DNA of 64,000 nucleotides, taken from positions 186,001-250,000 of the forward strand of contig NZ_WFGV02000001.1 of assembly GCF_010095445.2 (NCBI RefSeq), read 5' to 3'. Under the pieces are notes generated by a model. That model saw nothing but the letters and a program-made list of their open reading frames with translations, did no database searches and was not told the origin of the DNA. Numbering within the stretch: the stretch's first letter is position 1; every line of letters begins with the position of its first letter. This document shows positions 1 to 8,350 of the stretch, in pieces. Both the position numbers and the translations under genes were made by a program. This stretch comes from Pseudomonas sp. TNT3 (GTDB lineage: Bacteria > Pseudomonadota > Gammaproteobacteria > Pseudomonadales > Pseudomonadaceae).

Positions 1-603
1 ATCACTTTGATGCGCCATTTGGGTCATGAGCGATTCGCCGTGATTGGCCATGATCGAGGTAGTTACACTGCCTTTCGCACGGCTATGGATCATCCCGAAG
101 CCGTCACACATCTAGGCATATTGGACGGTGTGCCGATACTTGAAGCTCTCGAGCGCTGTAACGCCCAGTTCGCGACGAAGTGGTGGCACTGGTTCTTCTT
201 CGGACAACTCGAAAAACCGGAGCAGGCAATCCTGGCTGACCCTGATCGATGGTACGGCGGCACCGCCGAGGCGATGGGTGCAGACGCCTACAGAGACTAT
301 CAAGCAGCCATCCATGACCCAGCGACCGTTCATGGCATGGTCGAAGATTATCGAGCAGGCTTGGGAATCGACCGTACTCACGATGAAGTCGACCGCCGCG
401 AGAGCCGCAAGGTTAAGTGCCCGACAATGATTTTATGGTCGCTACGTGATGATCTTGAGCTTCTGTACGGCGATGTTTTAGCCCTGTGGGAACCTTGGAC
501 GACACAACAACGTGGTCGTGGGCTCAACTGTGGGCATCACATGGCGGAGGAAGTGCCCGACGAACTTGCAAGAGAAATCATTCAATTCCTGCGTGAGACC
601 TAA
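1..603 (+). CDS. Alpha/beta hydrolase, haloacetate dehalogenase-like (5' end outside window)
   Basis: The frame is open from the first base, so the gene begins upstream of the window; 200 residues are visible. It keeps the nucleophile elbow GHDRGS with Asp in the nucleophile place, as in haloalkane and fluoroacetate dehalogenases, and the aromatic run WWHWFFF that this subfamily has in its cap domain. Near the end, NCGHHMAEE supplies the catalytic His and DDLE a candidate acid. Family members hydrolyse carbon-halogen bonds of short haloacids or epoxides in the cytoplasm; the exact substrate cannot be read here. No partner gene is visible on this side. The similarity is by motif only, so a generic epoxide hydrolase remains possible. 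Confidence 0.75.
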   Translation: MTLMRHLGHERFAVIGHDRGSYTAFRTAMDHPEAVTHLGILDGVPILEALERCNAQFATKWWHWFFFGQLEKPEQAILADPDRWYGGTAEAMGADAYRDYQAAIHDPATVHGMVEDYRAGLGIDRTHDEVDRRESRKVKCPTMILWSLRDDLELLYGDVLALWEPWTTQQRGRGLNCGHHMAEEVPDELAREIIQFLRET

Positions 604-744
604 TACTTCAGTTCGCAATCATGCATCTTTGACCGGGATCATGAAACTCGATGCACTGAAGACCACAGAAAGCTTAAACGCGAATACACTGAGATATTGA
701 CGCGTCAGACGCCGGCCTGTTGCGCCTGGCTAAGGAATCCTTGA

Positions 745-1155
745 GTGATCGTCCAGTGGGAAGGTTTTTTGCCAATCGAGGGATTGGTGATCGTCATCGA
801 AGACGATCCGACTTTGCGAGCGTTGATGGAAGAAATCGTATTGGAAGTCGGAGGGAAGGCAATCTCGTTTCAGACTGCAGATGATGCCTTAACCTATCTG
901 CTTCAAACTCATGAACAATGCCGTCTAGTGATCGCAGACCACGGCGTACCTGGACAGATCCAGGGGATCGAGTTCATCGAGATGGTAAGTAGTCGATGGC
1001 CATCAATTGCAGCAATCCTGACCTCTGGATATTTAATAGATCCTGAAGCTGTTCCCGGCTCTAGCATCTATCTGCATAAGCCTTGGTCGCTGGATGATTT
1101 CGTGATCGCTATGGCGGCCTTATTACAGCCTGGCATCGCGATTCACAAATACTGA
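745..1155 (+). CDS. Single-domain response regulator (REC)
   Basis: This 136-residue protein has one receiver domain and no output domain. The acidic pair Glu-Asp-Asp (about residues 19-21), the phospho-acceptor Asp65 in LVIADHGVPG, the Thr/Ser of LTSGY and the Lys of LHKPW are all present, so it should be phosphorylated by a histidine kinase. The start is a GTG preceded only by a weak purine stretch; a start a few codons downstream is possible. No kinase is adjacent on this strand. The PAS kinase at 2.4-3.9 kb and the kinase at 8.3-9.1 kb are candidate partners by proximity only. It converges with the next small gene, with one base between the stops. Confidence 0.8.
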   Translation: MIVQWEGFLPIEGLVIVIEDDPTLRALMEEIVLEVGGKAISFQTADDALTYLLQTHEQCRLVIADHGVPGQIQGIEFIEMVSSRWPSIAAILTSGYLIDPEAVPGSSIYLHKPWSLDDFVIAMAALLQPGIAIHKY

Positions 1156-1156
1156 C

Positions 1157-1411
1157 TCACGGGATCGGAGATGCGAGGTAGGTCGCGCTCGACTTTGTAA
1201 CTCCTCTCATCAGAAGCTGGGTGAGTGCTTCCTCTATCTCATCAGCTGCGCCGTTTTTATGCTCCGTGAGCGACCACTGCCAGTAACGATCTGCCATCAG
1301 GCCACCAACCGCTTCTGCACATAGTGCATCACAGCTCACACCCATCTTTGTGGCTGCCGCTATAACGGCTAGAAGTGCTTGCTCAAGTTGCTGTGTTCTA
1401 TCGGAGGACAC
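1157..1411 (-). CDS. Small hypothetical protein, 84 aa
   Basis: I do not recognise a family. The protein is mostly helical in appearance and has two Cys residues in the stretch GVSCDALCAEAV, an acidic middle and a hydrophobic C-terminal half. It has no signal peptide or membrane segment. The stop is almost back to back with the stop of the response regulator on the other strand, and the spacing leaves no other plausible gene here. Short conserved unknowns of this kind are common in Pseudomonas accessory regions. The call rests on frame length and protein-like composition. Confidence 0.5.
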   Translation of the reverse strand: MSSDRTQQLEQALLAVIAAATKMGVSCDALCAEAVGGLMADRYWQWSLTEHKNGAADEIEEALTQLLMRGVTKSSATYLASPIP

Positions 1412-1501
1412 GGGACGGGCTCCACGAAAATGAAACCATATTATGACCGATATCAGTTTGACATCAAAGGTAGCCTGTTAGGCTAATCCTGCCGCATCCG
1501 C

Positions 1502-1771
1502 TCAATGCCCCGGGGCTCTGCACTCGCTCGATTTGAAGCTAGCTTTGCGCGCAGTCATCTCACTGCGCAGCTCGGCTATGAGATTGGCAATCGCACGACT
1601 CGAACTAAGTGGGGCCGTCGACACACCCGTGACCAAGAGCTCAACGCTACCTGAAGAGGGTTCGGTGACCTTGATCATCAGCGAACCATCCACGTTCAGG
1701 GTGCAAGAGCAGGACAGAGGCAGGAAACCGCACTCAATGATATGTCGTAGCTCAAGAGCGGAAATCATCAC
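1502..1771 (-). CDS. DUF1652 family protein
   Basis: This 89-residue protein has the DUF1652 pattern: an N-terminal ELRHIIECGFLPLSC block, a middle strand-rich section, and the conserved SSRAIANLIAELR helix near residue 65. DUF1652 proteins are small cytoplasmic proteins found mostly in Pseudomonas; no biochemical role is established that I can name. The upstream sequence, read on the minus strand, has AGGAGAA ahead of the ATG, a good ribosome site. The gene stands alone and points away from the lipoprotein-like small frame at 1.9 kb. Confidence 0.75.
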   Translation of the reverse strand: MMISALELRHIIECGFLPLSCSCTLNVDGSLMIKVTEPSSGSVELLVTGVSTAPLSSSRAIANLIAELRSEMTARKASFKSSECRAPGH

Positions 1772-1911
1772 GTTCTCCTAAGGGCGGTGTTCATTGATTG
1801 TTGTCCAAATGTGGAAGTAGTCAAAGATTCAGAGGAGCATTATTCGACAAGGCATTTCAGGCTCACTCCGCTGAAACGTTGCACCTGCTTGCATGCACTA
1901 CAAACGCATTC

Positions 1912-2034
1912 ATGAAAAAAGTGGGCATCGCTCTGCCCCTTCTATTTCTCAGCTGTTCGGGGCGTACTCCAAAAAACGAGGCGATTTCGGACGCGGAAAA
2001 CCCAGCGAAAAAAACGCCTTCAAAAGAAGACTGA
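1912..2034 (+). CDS. Possible 40-aa secreted peptide or lipoprotein
   Basis: From the ATG at 1912 a peptide begins MKKVGIALPLLFLSC, a short signal-like sequence ending at a Cys, followed by a hydrophilic, lysine-rich tail. The residue three before the Cys is Phe, so the lipobox is not canonical. A longer frame opens at 1798, but the upstream part does not look like protein. There is no clear ribosome site. It may be a small lipoprotein of the entericidin kind or a chance frame. Confidence 0.3.
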   Translation: MKKVGIALPLLFLSCSGRTPKNEAISDAENPAKKTPSKED

Positions 2035-2094
2035 AAAGCGTTGGAATTTTTTCTGCGATCACCACTCTTTGCCTATGAGCGTAAGGAGGAACTC

Positions 2095-2343
2095 ATGAGC
2101 CAAACGGATATTTTCGTCATCGAGTACAAACTTCACGGGCAGCCAAAGTCATTCGTCATTCGCGCCAAGACAATGCGCAATACAGACGCATGGCATTGGG
2201 CATGCTGCGATGCAGGCCTAGCCCCAATTCCTAAACCTGGTAAACCTCCGTTGAAGGTCGTGTCAAAACCTCAGGCAGAGCGGTACGGAGTAAGAGAAGT
2301 GAAATGGCGCGAAACGGTTGCTCTTGATTGGACAGAGGCTTGA
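2095..2343 (+). CDS. Small conserved Pseudomonas protein (DUF6555-like)
   Basis: The start at 2095 is fixed by a strong ribosome site, TAAGGAGG, seven bases upstream. The 82-residue product starts with a strand-rich segment (IFVIEYKLHGQPKSFVIRA), then MRNTDAWHWACCDAG and a Pro/Lys-rich stretch. This matches my memory of DUF6555 proteins of Pseudomonas (FVI-Y-LHG-PKSFVIRA and AWHWA-CDAG), for which no function is known. There is no membrane segment. It stands alone between the small frame at 1.9 kb and the convergent kinase gene at 2.4 kb. Confidence 0.6.
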   Translation: MSQTDIFVIEYKLHGQPKSFVIRAKTMRNTDAWHWACCDAGLAPIPKPGKPPLKVVSKPQAERYGVREVKWRETVALDWTEA

Positions 2344-2420
2344 ACATAGCCCAGACGGCGCCACTAGCCGTTGACTGTGACCGCTGAGATTTGACCACGG
2401 AGTTCTGTGAGTTCCTGCCT

Positions 2421-3932
2421 TCAGATCGGAAAAATAGCCTTGAATATTGTCCCTGCATCAATGGTAGAGGTAACGGAAACCGTGCCACCGTGTGCCTTCA
2501 CGATTTCGCTTACGATGAAAAGACCCAGACCTACGCTGCGGGTATCTTGAGGGAGATTGACGCCGCGAGTCATCGGACTGAAGACGGTGGCAAGGAAGTC
2601 TGGAGGAATCGGTGTACCCCAGTTGTGCACCATCAACTCAAAGCCCAGTTCCGTAATGGAGGATGTAACCGTCACGGGACGATTTTCCGCACCGTAAGTG
2701 ACTGCGTTAGAAATTAAGTTGCCTGCCAATTGCGCAAGCCTATCGCCGTCCGCAATACATAAACCATTGCCATGTGTTGAATGGACAAGCTCTCGTTTGG
2801 GATAAACGATTCTGAGTTGCTCCACGGTTCCTGCAATGAGCAGATGCAGATCGGTGGTCGCTTTCGTAATTCCGATACCACGCCCTATACGCGCCTGCGT
2901 GAAGTCCAACAAATCGTTGATGAGCCTGCGCGCTCGTAGCGCCGCGTCCTGAGCGTGACGAACAAATTTTTTCTGGTTCGGCGTTAAGTCCTGGCGATCA
3001 AGCATTTCCGTGGACATTGATATCACCGAGAGAGGATTACGCAGGTCGTGACTTACGATCCCAATCATTTGCTCGGAAAAAAGGGCGCGGTCTTCAGCCG
3101 CAGCTTGCTCACGTTTTACGTCGGTAATGTCATGAAGGATGCCTACAAACTGAACAAGCTTATTATCAGGATCAAATGCGGCGCGACCAGTCGACAGCAC
3201 GGTACGCTGAACGCCGTCAATCCCGTTCAATCGGTAGATGCAGCGATATTCCTGAGCTACCGACTCAAGCGCCGCCGAAAAGAGTTCGGTTTCCCGCTGC
3301 TGGTCTTGGGGCTCAATGAAGCTTGAGTAAGCGGCTGCGGAAATAAACTGGCTCGATGAGTAACCAAGCAGACACGCGACGCTCTCATCGTAACGGCGCT
3401 CGCGTGTCACAGGGTCGACATCCCAGACATGCATCTGGGCAGACTCTAACGCAATCCGCAGCCTGGCATCGGCTACAGAAAGATCTCGCTGGAGAGCTAA
3501 GTGTGCTTCGAGTGAATCCTCCGCCTGCCGCTTGGAAATCAATACTTCTTGCTCGAATCGGTGTCTCTCGATTACCACAAATGCCGAAACCTCATCGAAA
3601 GTGCCACCCGAGTGTTCTCTCCTTCTCACGTTGAGAATCATCGGCACTTTTTTTCCGTCAGACGTTGCAAACTCGAGCTTTACCTCGAAAATGGAACCCT
3701 GCATTTCCAATAAAGGTATCCAATGAGTTTGATGAAAAATTCGTCCTCCGATCGTAAGTAATTCTTGCAGTTTACGATGGCCAATTAGCTGGGCTTTCGG
3801 GTATCCCAGCCATTCGCAAAAAGTGGTGTTCGCCCTTAGGATTAGGCCAGCCTTGCTCGTGATAATCAGGGCACAGGGAGCGTGCTCATAAAGTGAGTCA
3901 GCACCAGGAAGCGAGTCGGCATCAGCCTGCAT
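2421..3932 (-). CDS. PAS-PAS sensor histidine kinase, partner of the RsbQ-like hydrolase
   Basis: Starting at the ATG at 3932 the product is 503 residues. The first PAS domain (about 12-125) contains GGRIFHQTHW and LLEMQG, the signature of PAS domains found in RsbP-like proteins. A second PAS (about 165-290) has the FVGILHDITD end. The dimerisation/phospho-acceptor helix follows with IVSHDLRNPLSV (His is the phosphorylation site), then the HATPase domain with NLISNAV, a degenerate HNWGTPIP in place of the usual DNG-P box, and GLGLFIV. No membrane helix is seen, so it is a cytosolic kinase. It overlaps the hydrolase gene upstream by 11 bases, so the two are translationally coupled. The cognate regulator is unknown. 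Confidence 0.85.
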   Translation of the reverse strand: MQADADSLPGADSLYEHAPCALIITSKAGLILRANTTFCEWLGYPKAQLIGHRKLQELLTIGGRIFHQTHWIPLLEMQGSIFEVKLEFATSDGKKVPMILNVRRREHSGGTFDEVSAFVVIERHRFEQEVLISKRQAEDSLEAHLALQRDLSVADARLRIALESAQMHVWDVDPVTRERRYDESVACLLGYSSSQFISAAAYSSFIEPQDQQRETELFSAALESVAQEYRCIYRLNGIDGVQRTVLSTGRAAFDPDNKLVQFVGILHDITDVKREQAAAEDRALFSEQMIGIVSHDLRNPLSVISMSTEMLDRQDLTPNQKKFVRHAQDAALRARRLINDLLDFTQARIGRGIGITKATTDLHLLIAGTVEQLRIVYPKRELVHSTHGNGLCIADGDRLAQLAGNLISNAVTYGAENRPVTVTSSITELGFELMVHNWGTPIPPDFLATVFSPMTRGVNLPQDTRSVGLGLFIVSEIVKAHGGTVSVTSTIDAGTIFKAIFPI

Positions 3933-4743
3933 CAGCGATTCGACTCTGAACGCTTTCAATAAAGCTTTGGATCGCATCGATGCAGAGACCAGGTGCGCTG
4001 AGGTGCGGACAGTGGCCCATGTTTTCAATCACCTCAAGTCGATTATCGGGAATCACCTTATGAAGGTAGTGACCAACCTCTACAGGCGCGATGATGTCCT
4101 CGGACGACTGAATAATCAGCGCCGGCGCCTGCAACCTAGCGACATCACTACGATTGTCCGAAAGGAAGGTCACCCTCGCGAATCGCTTTGCAATGTCCGG
4201 ATCTGTCTGACAGAAACTGTTAGTCAACTCGACGCCAAGGTGTGGTTGTCCAGGCGCGCCCATGATGGCGGGAGCCATGGAGCTCGACCAGCCAAGGTAA
4301 TTGCTTTCAAGAGTCTCCAAGAGAGAGTCGATGTCTTCCCGGCTGAATCCGCCAAAGTAATCCCCATCGTTGATGTAGGAGGGAGAAGGCCCAACCATCA
4401 CATGCGCTCCGATAAGGCCCGGACGCGTATTGGCAGCGATTACTCCAGCCATAGCACTGACTGAATGCCCCACAAATATGACCGGCCCGCTGGCAAACTC
4501 ATTGATGATTTCGACGATGTCCTGTGCGTATCCTTTCAAGGTTGAATATCTTGCAACCTCATAAGCCGAAAGGTCAGACTTACCACACCCTACAACGTCG
4601 AAAAGAATCGTTTGATAGCTTTCTGAAAAAGCAGGCTCAACCAGTCTCCACATATTTTGATCGCAACCAAAACCGTGCGCAAAAACCAAAGTGGCAGGGC
4701 CCGAACCTCGAACGCGAACGTTGTTGCGAATTTGTACAGACAT
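3922..4743 (-). CDS. RsbQ-like alpha/beta hydrolase
   Basis: This 273-residue alpha/beta hydrolase matches the RsbQ/KAI2 (D14-like) group along its length. It shows the oxyanion region AHGFGCDQ, the nucleophile GHSVSAMAG (Ser94), the segment VGPSPSYINDGDYFGGF, Asp216 in SSEDIIAP, and His244 in MGHCPHLS. In Bacillus, RsbQ works with the PAS domain of the phosphatase RsbP and is thought to make or pass a small hydrophobic signal to it. Here the gene overlaps a kinase whose first PAS domain is of the RsbP kind, so the hydrolase probably feeds that kinase. This is inference from context. The natural ligand is unknown. Confidence 0.85.
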   Translation of the reverse strand: MSVQIRNNVRVRGSGPATLVFAHGFGCDQNMWRLVEPAFSESYQTILFDVVGCGKSDLSAYEVARYSTLKGYAQDIVEIINEFASGPVIFVGHSVSAMAGVIAANTRPGLIGAHVMVGPSPSYINDGDYFGGFSREDIDSLLETLESNYLGWSSSMAPAIMGAPGQPHLGVELTNSFCQTDPDIAKRFARVTFLSDNRSDVARLQAPALIIQSSEDIIAPVEVGHYLHKVIPDNRLEVIENMGHCPHLSAPGLCIDAIQSFIESVQSRIADAG

Positions 4744-5098
4744 GTTTGACCCTGCGTCGATGGGGATTGGATTCGTTGAAGCGGGTTTTGGCAGTCTACG
4801 TCGTGTGCCTCAACTGCAGCTGAGAGGGGGCTGCATAGCTCGCTCGCTACCTTGTGAAAGATATTATAGGTACGGGGCGGCCAACGAAGCATGAATATGC
4901 GTCAGACAAACAAGACGCCAATGAATTCATTCGAGCGGATGGTTAGCAGTGAGCCACCAGTATAACGCCTTGTGAGCTTGGGCTTATGTCCATGACTATG
5001 CCTGCTCATTGCACCAAGAGCTCACTGAAAGACGACGGTTCAGCTAGGCTTTCCTCATCGAAAGCTCAAGCCTCATCGAAAGCTCAAGGAAGATCCCC
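4744..5098. other. Intergenic region between divergent genes, with an 18-bp tandem repeat
   Basis: About 355 bases separate the RsbQ-like gene (minus strand) from the small gene at 5099. I see no gene-like frame. It should hold the promoter of the RsbQ-kinase pair and, near its right end, that of the 5099 gene. The unit CCTCATCGAAAGCTCAAG occurs twice head to tail at 5053-5088, ending about ten bases before the start codon, and may be a regulator site or a replication-slippage product. Confidence 0.5.
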
Positions 5099-5323
5099 AT
5101 GCCAGATAGCTCTGAAGCGAACATAGCAGCAGCAGACGCTCTCACACTGCTACTTCACAACCAACATGCAATCTGCGCGGCCATTGAAGAGGTAACCAAC
5201 TGGCTCTCTGAAAGCGGAGCGGAACACATCGCCGCCAATGCAATCGCATCGATGGAAACGCTCGACAAGATTGCTCAAGGCATCACAGATGCCATCATGC
5301 GCCTACGTCAATCCTACGCTTAA
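5099..5323 (+). CDS. Small hypothetical protein, 74 aa
   Basis: I do not recognise a family. The product is an all-helical-looking, Ala-rich, acidic protein with no signal peptide or membrane helix. AAGGAAGATCCCC sits just before the ATG and serves as ribosome site; part of it overlaps the end of the 18-bp tandem repeat. It reads in the same direction as the next two genes, with gaps under 90 bases, so the three may be one transcript ending at the hairpin at 6.3 kb. Confidence 0.5.
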   Translation: MPDSSEANIAAADALTLLLHNQHAICAAIEEVTNWLSESGAEHIAANAIASMETLDKIAQGITDAIMRLRQSYA

Positions 5324-5407
5324 ACGTCAGCCTTTCAGTCATCTCGATGGAACGTTGCGCCAGACCCCATCCTCTATCGCAACACCAGCGAATCTGAGGA
5401 CTTCATC

Positions 5408-5905
5408 ATGATTGACCCAGCAACCGGTATGAAGGCAGGCGAGCGCTACATCGTAGAAAGTCTCGGACGCACACGACATTTCCCAGGCTTCTTCCTCGAC
5501 GGGAAATATTACCTCTGCCCCGAATTGATGACGGCCATAGGTTGGCTGGAAGGACAGCAGTTTTATTACGATGAGCTTGATCCCACGGGTGAGCCAGTAT
5601 TTCCCGATCGACTTGCCGGCACTGTCGAAGACCTCACCCTGATTCTCGCGGACGGTGCGCGTTTGCCGTTAAACGAAATGCAGTACGAAGCAGAGATCGA
5701 TCTCTCTGACATTCCGATTAGTCTTACTCCACCGGCATCAGGAGAACGACATGCTCCGACAAGCGATCAACACGGAGCTGAGGGCATCCGGATGTCAGGT
5801 AAACATCCCTACCCAATACTCCTGGCGGCGGGCGCTGCGCTGATACTGGGAATACTGTTTGGGGTCAAACAAGCTAAACGCCTTCCTACCCGAAAGCTGA
5901 GGTAG
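5408..5905 (+). CDS. Hypothetical protein with C-terminal membrane anchor, 165 aa
   Basis: I do not recognise a family. The first 100 residues look like a soluble, mixed alpha/beta domain with many aromatic residues (FPGFFLDGKYYLCPELM, GWLEGQQFYYDE). A Pro-rich polar linker follows (about 108-132), then one hydrophobic helix (about 135-152) and a short basic tail. A single C-terminal helix with a basic end suggests an inner-membrane protein with the domain in the cytoplasm; this is inference. It lies between two small genes on the same strand. Confidence 0.55.
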   Translation: MIDPATGMKAGERYIVESLGRTRHFPGFFLDGKYYLCPELMTAIGWLEGQQFYYDELDPTGEPVFPDRLAGTVEDLTLILADGARLPLNEMQYEAEIDLSDIPISLTPPASGERHAPTSDQHGAEGIRMSGKHPYPILLAAGAALILGILFGVKQAKRLPTRKLR

Positions 5906-5959
5906 TCGTCCTTCGTGAATTCTCTGGAGAAGCGCCCTTTGAAAGGTCGTAGAGAAGTA

Positions 5960-6280
5960 ATGCATCCAGTGACCCCAGACGGTCGTTACTTCGTTGTCCA
6001 AGGACAGCTGTGGCGATGTTCCAATCCTGCCCTGAAAGACGATGAGCGGCAGAGTCTTGTAAACGAGCTTATGGCAGCTCGACGTGACGTTAAGAAAGCA
6101 AAGGCTTCGGGAGACGCCTCGCAGGTTAAGTTGGCTCGGGAAAACGTACTAAAAGCCAAGGTAGCCCTCGGGGAACGGGGCCCTGTTTGGTGGAACGATG
6201 GGAGGCAAGACTTCAATATGCACCAGGTCACCAATTCACCCTATGCTGAGTGGTTCAGCTCGCTTCTTGAATCTGATTAA
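5960..6280 (+). CDS. Conserved small hypothetical protein, 106 aa
   Basis: The ATG at 5960 follows an AGAGAAG ribosome site; the frame opens earlier but the extra residues look unstructured. The product has the pattern DGRYFVVQGQLWRCSNP, then a charged helical middle (ARRDVKKAKASGD), and a conserved-looking end ALGERGPVWWNDG. I recall this pattern in many proteobacterial proteins of about 100 residues with no assigned role; I give no function. A strong hairpin terminator follows about 45 bases downstream. Confidence 0.6.
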   Translation: MHPVTPDGRYFVVQGQLWRCSNPALKDDERQSLVNELMAARRDVKKAKASGDASQVKLARENVLKAKVALGERGPVWWNDGRQDFNMHQVTNSPYAEWFSSLLESD

Positions 6281-6323
6281 TTTCCGGTTCAAGGTCGATA
6301 TCTAATTAACACAGTCGGCTAAC

Positions 6324-6349
6324 AAAAAAGGCCCTCAAGGGCCTTTTTT
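6324..6349 (+). terminator. Rho-independent terminator
   Basis: AAAAAAGGCCCTCAAGGGCC is followed by a T tract: a GC stem with A and T flanks that works in both directions. It ends the rightward run of three small genes. Its core and flanks resemble the two terminators near the MvaT genes at 16.2 and 17.3 kb. Confidence 0.85.
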
Positions 6350-6467
6350 GCACTCAATGCTGGAAGACCAACTCTTTCAACACAATCGCCTTCCACGCGT
6401 CCCCACCGCAAGAGCGGATTGCAAGAAGATATCGATTGCAATCGAAGTCATATGATACGCACTGCGC

Positions 6468-6833
6468 TCAATTTTTTTTTGCAAGCAACTTTTCCACTAA
6501 ATCTATGACTTCCAAGATTTTGAAAGGCTTGCGCAGGAATGAAGCGTAGCCAGAGCATCTTTCCGCCACAGTAGGCTCGGGCAAGGAACTCATCAGAATT
6601 ATGGGAATTTTCTTTAGCTCTGGATGGTTGGACAGGGAGGCAATTAGCGCAGCCCCATCCATAACCGGCATCATAAAATCGGTGATCACCAGATCTGGAC
6701 GCGTTTCACCCGCTTTTTCTAATGCTTGCCGTCCGTTAGCCGCAAGGATCGAACGATGGCCCTCATCCTCAAGTACGTCCTCAAGGAGGCTGGCAATACC
6801 AAACTCATCATCGACGATCAGGACGATAGCCAT
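6468..6833 (-). CDS. Single-domain response regulator of the KaiC operon
   Basis: This 121-residue protein has one receiver domain. It shows Asp8-Asp9, the phospho-acceptor Asp52 in ITDFMMPVMDG, the Ser of LMSS and the Lys of LRKPF. There is no DNA-binding output domain, so it probably acts by protein contact. It is the last gene of a three-gene operon, starting 2 bases after the stop of the KaiC-like ATPase. The first gene of the operon is a histidine kinase, so kinase-to-regulator phosphotransfer within the operon is the simplest reading. Confidence 0.9.
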   Translation of the reverse strand: MAIVLIVDDEFGIASLLEDVLEDEGHRSILAANGRQALEKAGETRPDLVITDFMMPVMDGAALIASLSNHPELKKIPIILMSSLPEPTVAERCSGYASFLRKPFKILEVIDLVEKLLAKKN

Positions 6834-6835
6834 AA

Positions 6836-8350
6836 TTAGTCCTTGCCTTTCGGTTGCAGCGCAGCCGAACTTGCAACTGTGATCCGCTCCGCTGTTGGGT
6901 CGACTTGTGACAGGATGGTTTCGGCAGTTTCGTATGTATCGTTGATGACCAGCCCGGAATTAGTGATGGTGTATTCGTGTAGGGACGGATTGAAATTGCT
7001 GTTTCTCACTTTCAAAATTGAGAGCAGCCGGTACAGACTGGATCGTACTTCGACGAAACGTAACAGCACCATATTCTCAGCGATGCTAGAGATATCATTG
7101 ACAGGTATTCGAATAGCCGGGCCCAAGATGTCAGGCACTTCCAAAGAATAAACAGTCGTTACGCCTAGCACTCGCAGCTCATTAGCCAGCGCGGTGAAAA
7201 AATGATCCATTCTCGCTGGCTCAACTGCTGCCTTGGTAAAGCCTCCAAGCCCGTCTATGAACAGTCGACGGACTCCGCGTCGTCGGATGGCCGCCAGCAA
7301 TCTTTCACCGTAGGCGTCAAGCAGGTCGTCGGTGGGAGGCTGCCACATGATTTCCACGGTGCCTGCGTCGATCATATTGGCTAAAGTTGTGCTCATCACC
7401 TCGACTTTGGCCCGAGTGCGCTCGGGGGTTTCATAAAACCCGAACATTAGGCCAGGCTCATCTTCTGATGACTCAGATAGGAAGTGCAGACCAATTGTTG
7501 TCTTTCCGGCTCCCGATGGCCCCATGACCATGGTCGTTGACGCAGCAGGAAGGCCTCCATCAAGCATTTCATCCAGCCTGGCGAGTCCGGTTGACGCTCT
7601 TTTGGTTATAAGTGCTTCCTTCTGAGAGGGGCGGCCAAGCAATGCCTCTATTCGGGGGTGCACGACAAAACCTGCATCCGTAATCTTGTATGCGTGACGT
7701 CCGCGCAGAAACGCGCCGCCACGAAATTTGGTCACTTGCAGGTCGCTCTCTGAGCGCCAACCGTAATTTTGATCTCTCAGCCTTATTAACCCATCCACCA
7801 TTGTTTGCTCGGGTGATACCTCGCCCATACCAGCATTGTTCGTCATGATCATGGTGCAATCGGTTGCGAGCGCGATTTCCTGCAAGCTGTGAATAAACTC
7901 TTTGAATGCCTGATCAGATTCCGCAGTGGTTTGCGCCGAGACTATTCCGTCAATCACCAGCAACGAACATCTGCGGCGTAATATTTCACGGCGCAGGAGA
8001 GTGGTGAGCCCTTTGGTGCCATCCTCCCGCAGCGCGTTGAAGGCGCTGAGATAGGTCAATCCATCGGGAATGCGACTTTGATCGAAGAAGGAGAGTCCGC
8101 GCAGATTACTCATCATCCGAGCATGGTTCTCGGCGAGTAGGGTAACGAACAGTGCTCGACTACCTTCCACCTTGGAAATATGGTGGAAGCAGATCTGATT
8201 CGTAAGGATCGTCTTACCTGCTCCGGGGTCGCCTTGGACGATGTAAATCCCTCCCTGCATAAGACCACCATTTAAGATGGTATCGAGTCCCGAAACGCCC
8301 GTTGGCAATCTCTTAATTTCCGACTCTTTTGATAAGACAGGGGTGTTCAT
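6836..8350 (-). CDS. kaiC-like: KaiC-like double-domain RecA ATPase
   Basis: The 504-residue protein has two tandem KaiC/RadA domains, as in cyanobacterial KaiC (about 519 aa). Walker A motifs are GDPGAGKT (40-47) and GPSGAGKT (277-284). Walker B-like strands are LLVIDGIV and RLFIDGLG. The KaiC autophosphorylation pair Ser431-Thr432 aligns with Ser421-Ser422 in NDISSIAENMVLL, judged by eye, and RFVEVRSSLYR matches the KaiC segment QYVEIRGEMSR. The gene overlaps the upstream kinase stop by 4 bases. KaiC homologues outside cyanobacteria are known in Pseudomonas and Legionella and have been linked to stress adaptation. No kaiA or kaiB is adjacent. A timing role is not implied. Confidence 0.9.
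   Translation of the reverse strand: MNTPVLSKESEIKRLPTGVSGLDTILNGGLMQGGIYIVQGDPGAGKTILTNQICFHHISKVEGSRALFVTLLAENHARMMSNLRGLSFFDQSRIPDGLTYLSAFNALREDGTKGLTTLLRREILRRRCSLLVIDGIVSAQTTAESDQAFKEFIHSLQEIALATDCTMIMTNNAGMGEVSPEQTMVDGLIRLRDQNYGWRSESDLQVTKFRGGAFLRGRHAYKITDAGFVVHPRIEALLGRPSQKEALITKRASTGLARLDEMLDGGLPAASTTMVMGPSGAGKTTIGLHFLSESSEDEPGLMFGFYETPERTRAKVEVMSTTLANMIDAGTVEIMWQPPTDDLLDAYGERLLAAIRRRGVRRLFIDGLGGFTKAAVEPARMDHFFTALANELRVLGVTTVYSLEVPDILGPAIRIPVNDISSIAENMVLLRFVEVRSSLYRLLSILKVRNSNFNPSLHEYTITNSGLVINDTYETAETILSQVDPTAERITVASSAALQPKGKD

Noticed and set aside
4590..4892. A 100-codon minus-strand frame over the start of the RsbQ-like gene
   Set aside because: It overlaps a well-supported gene on the same strand in another frame and has no motif.
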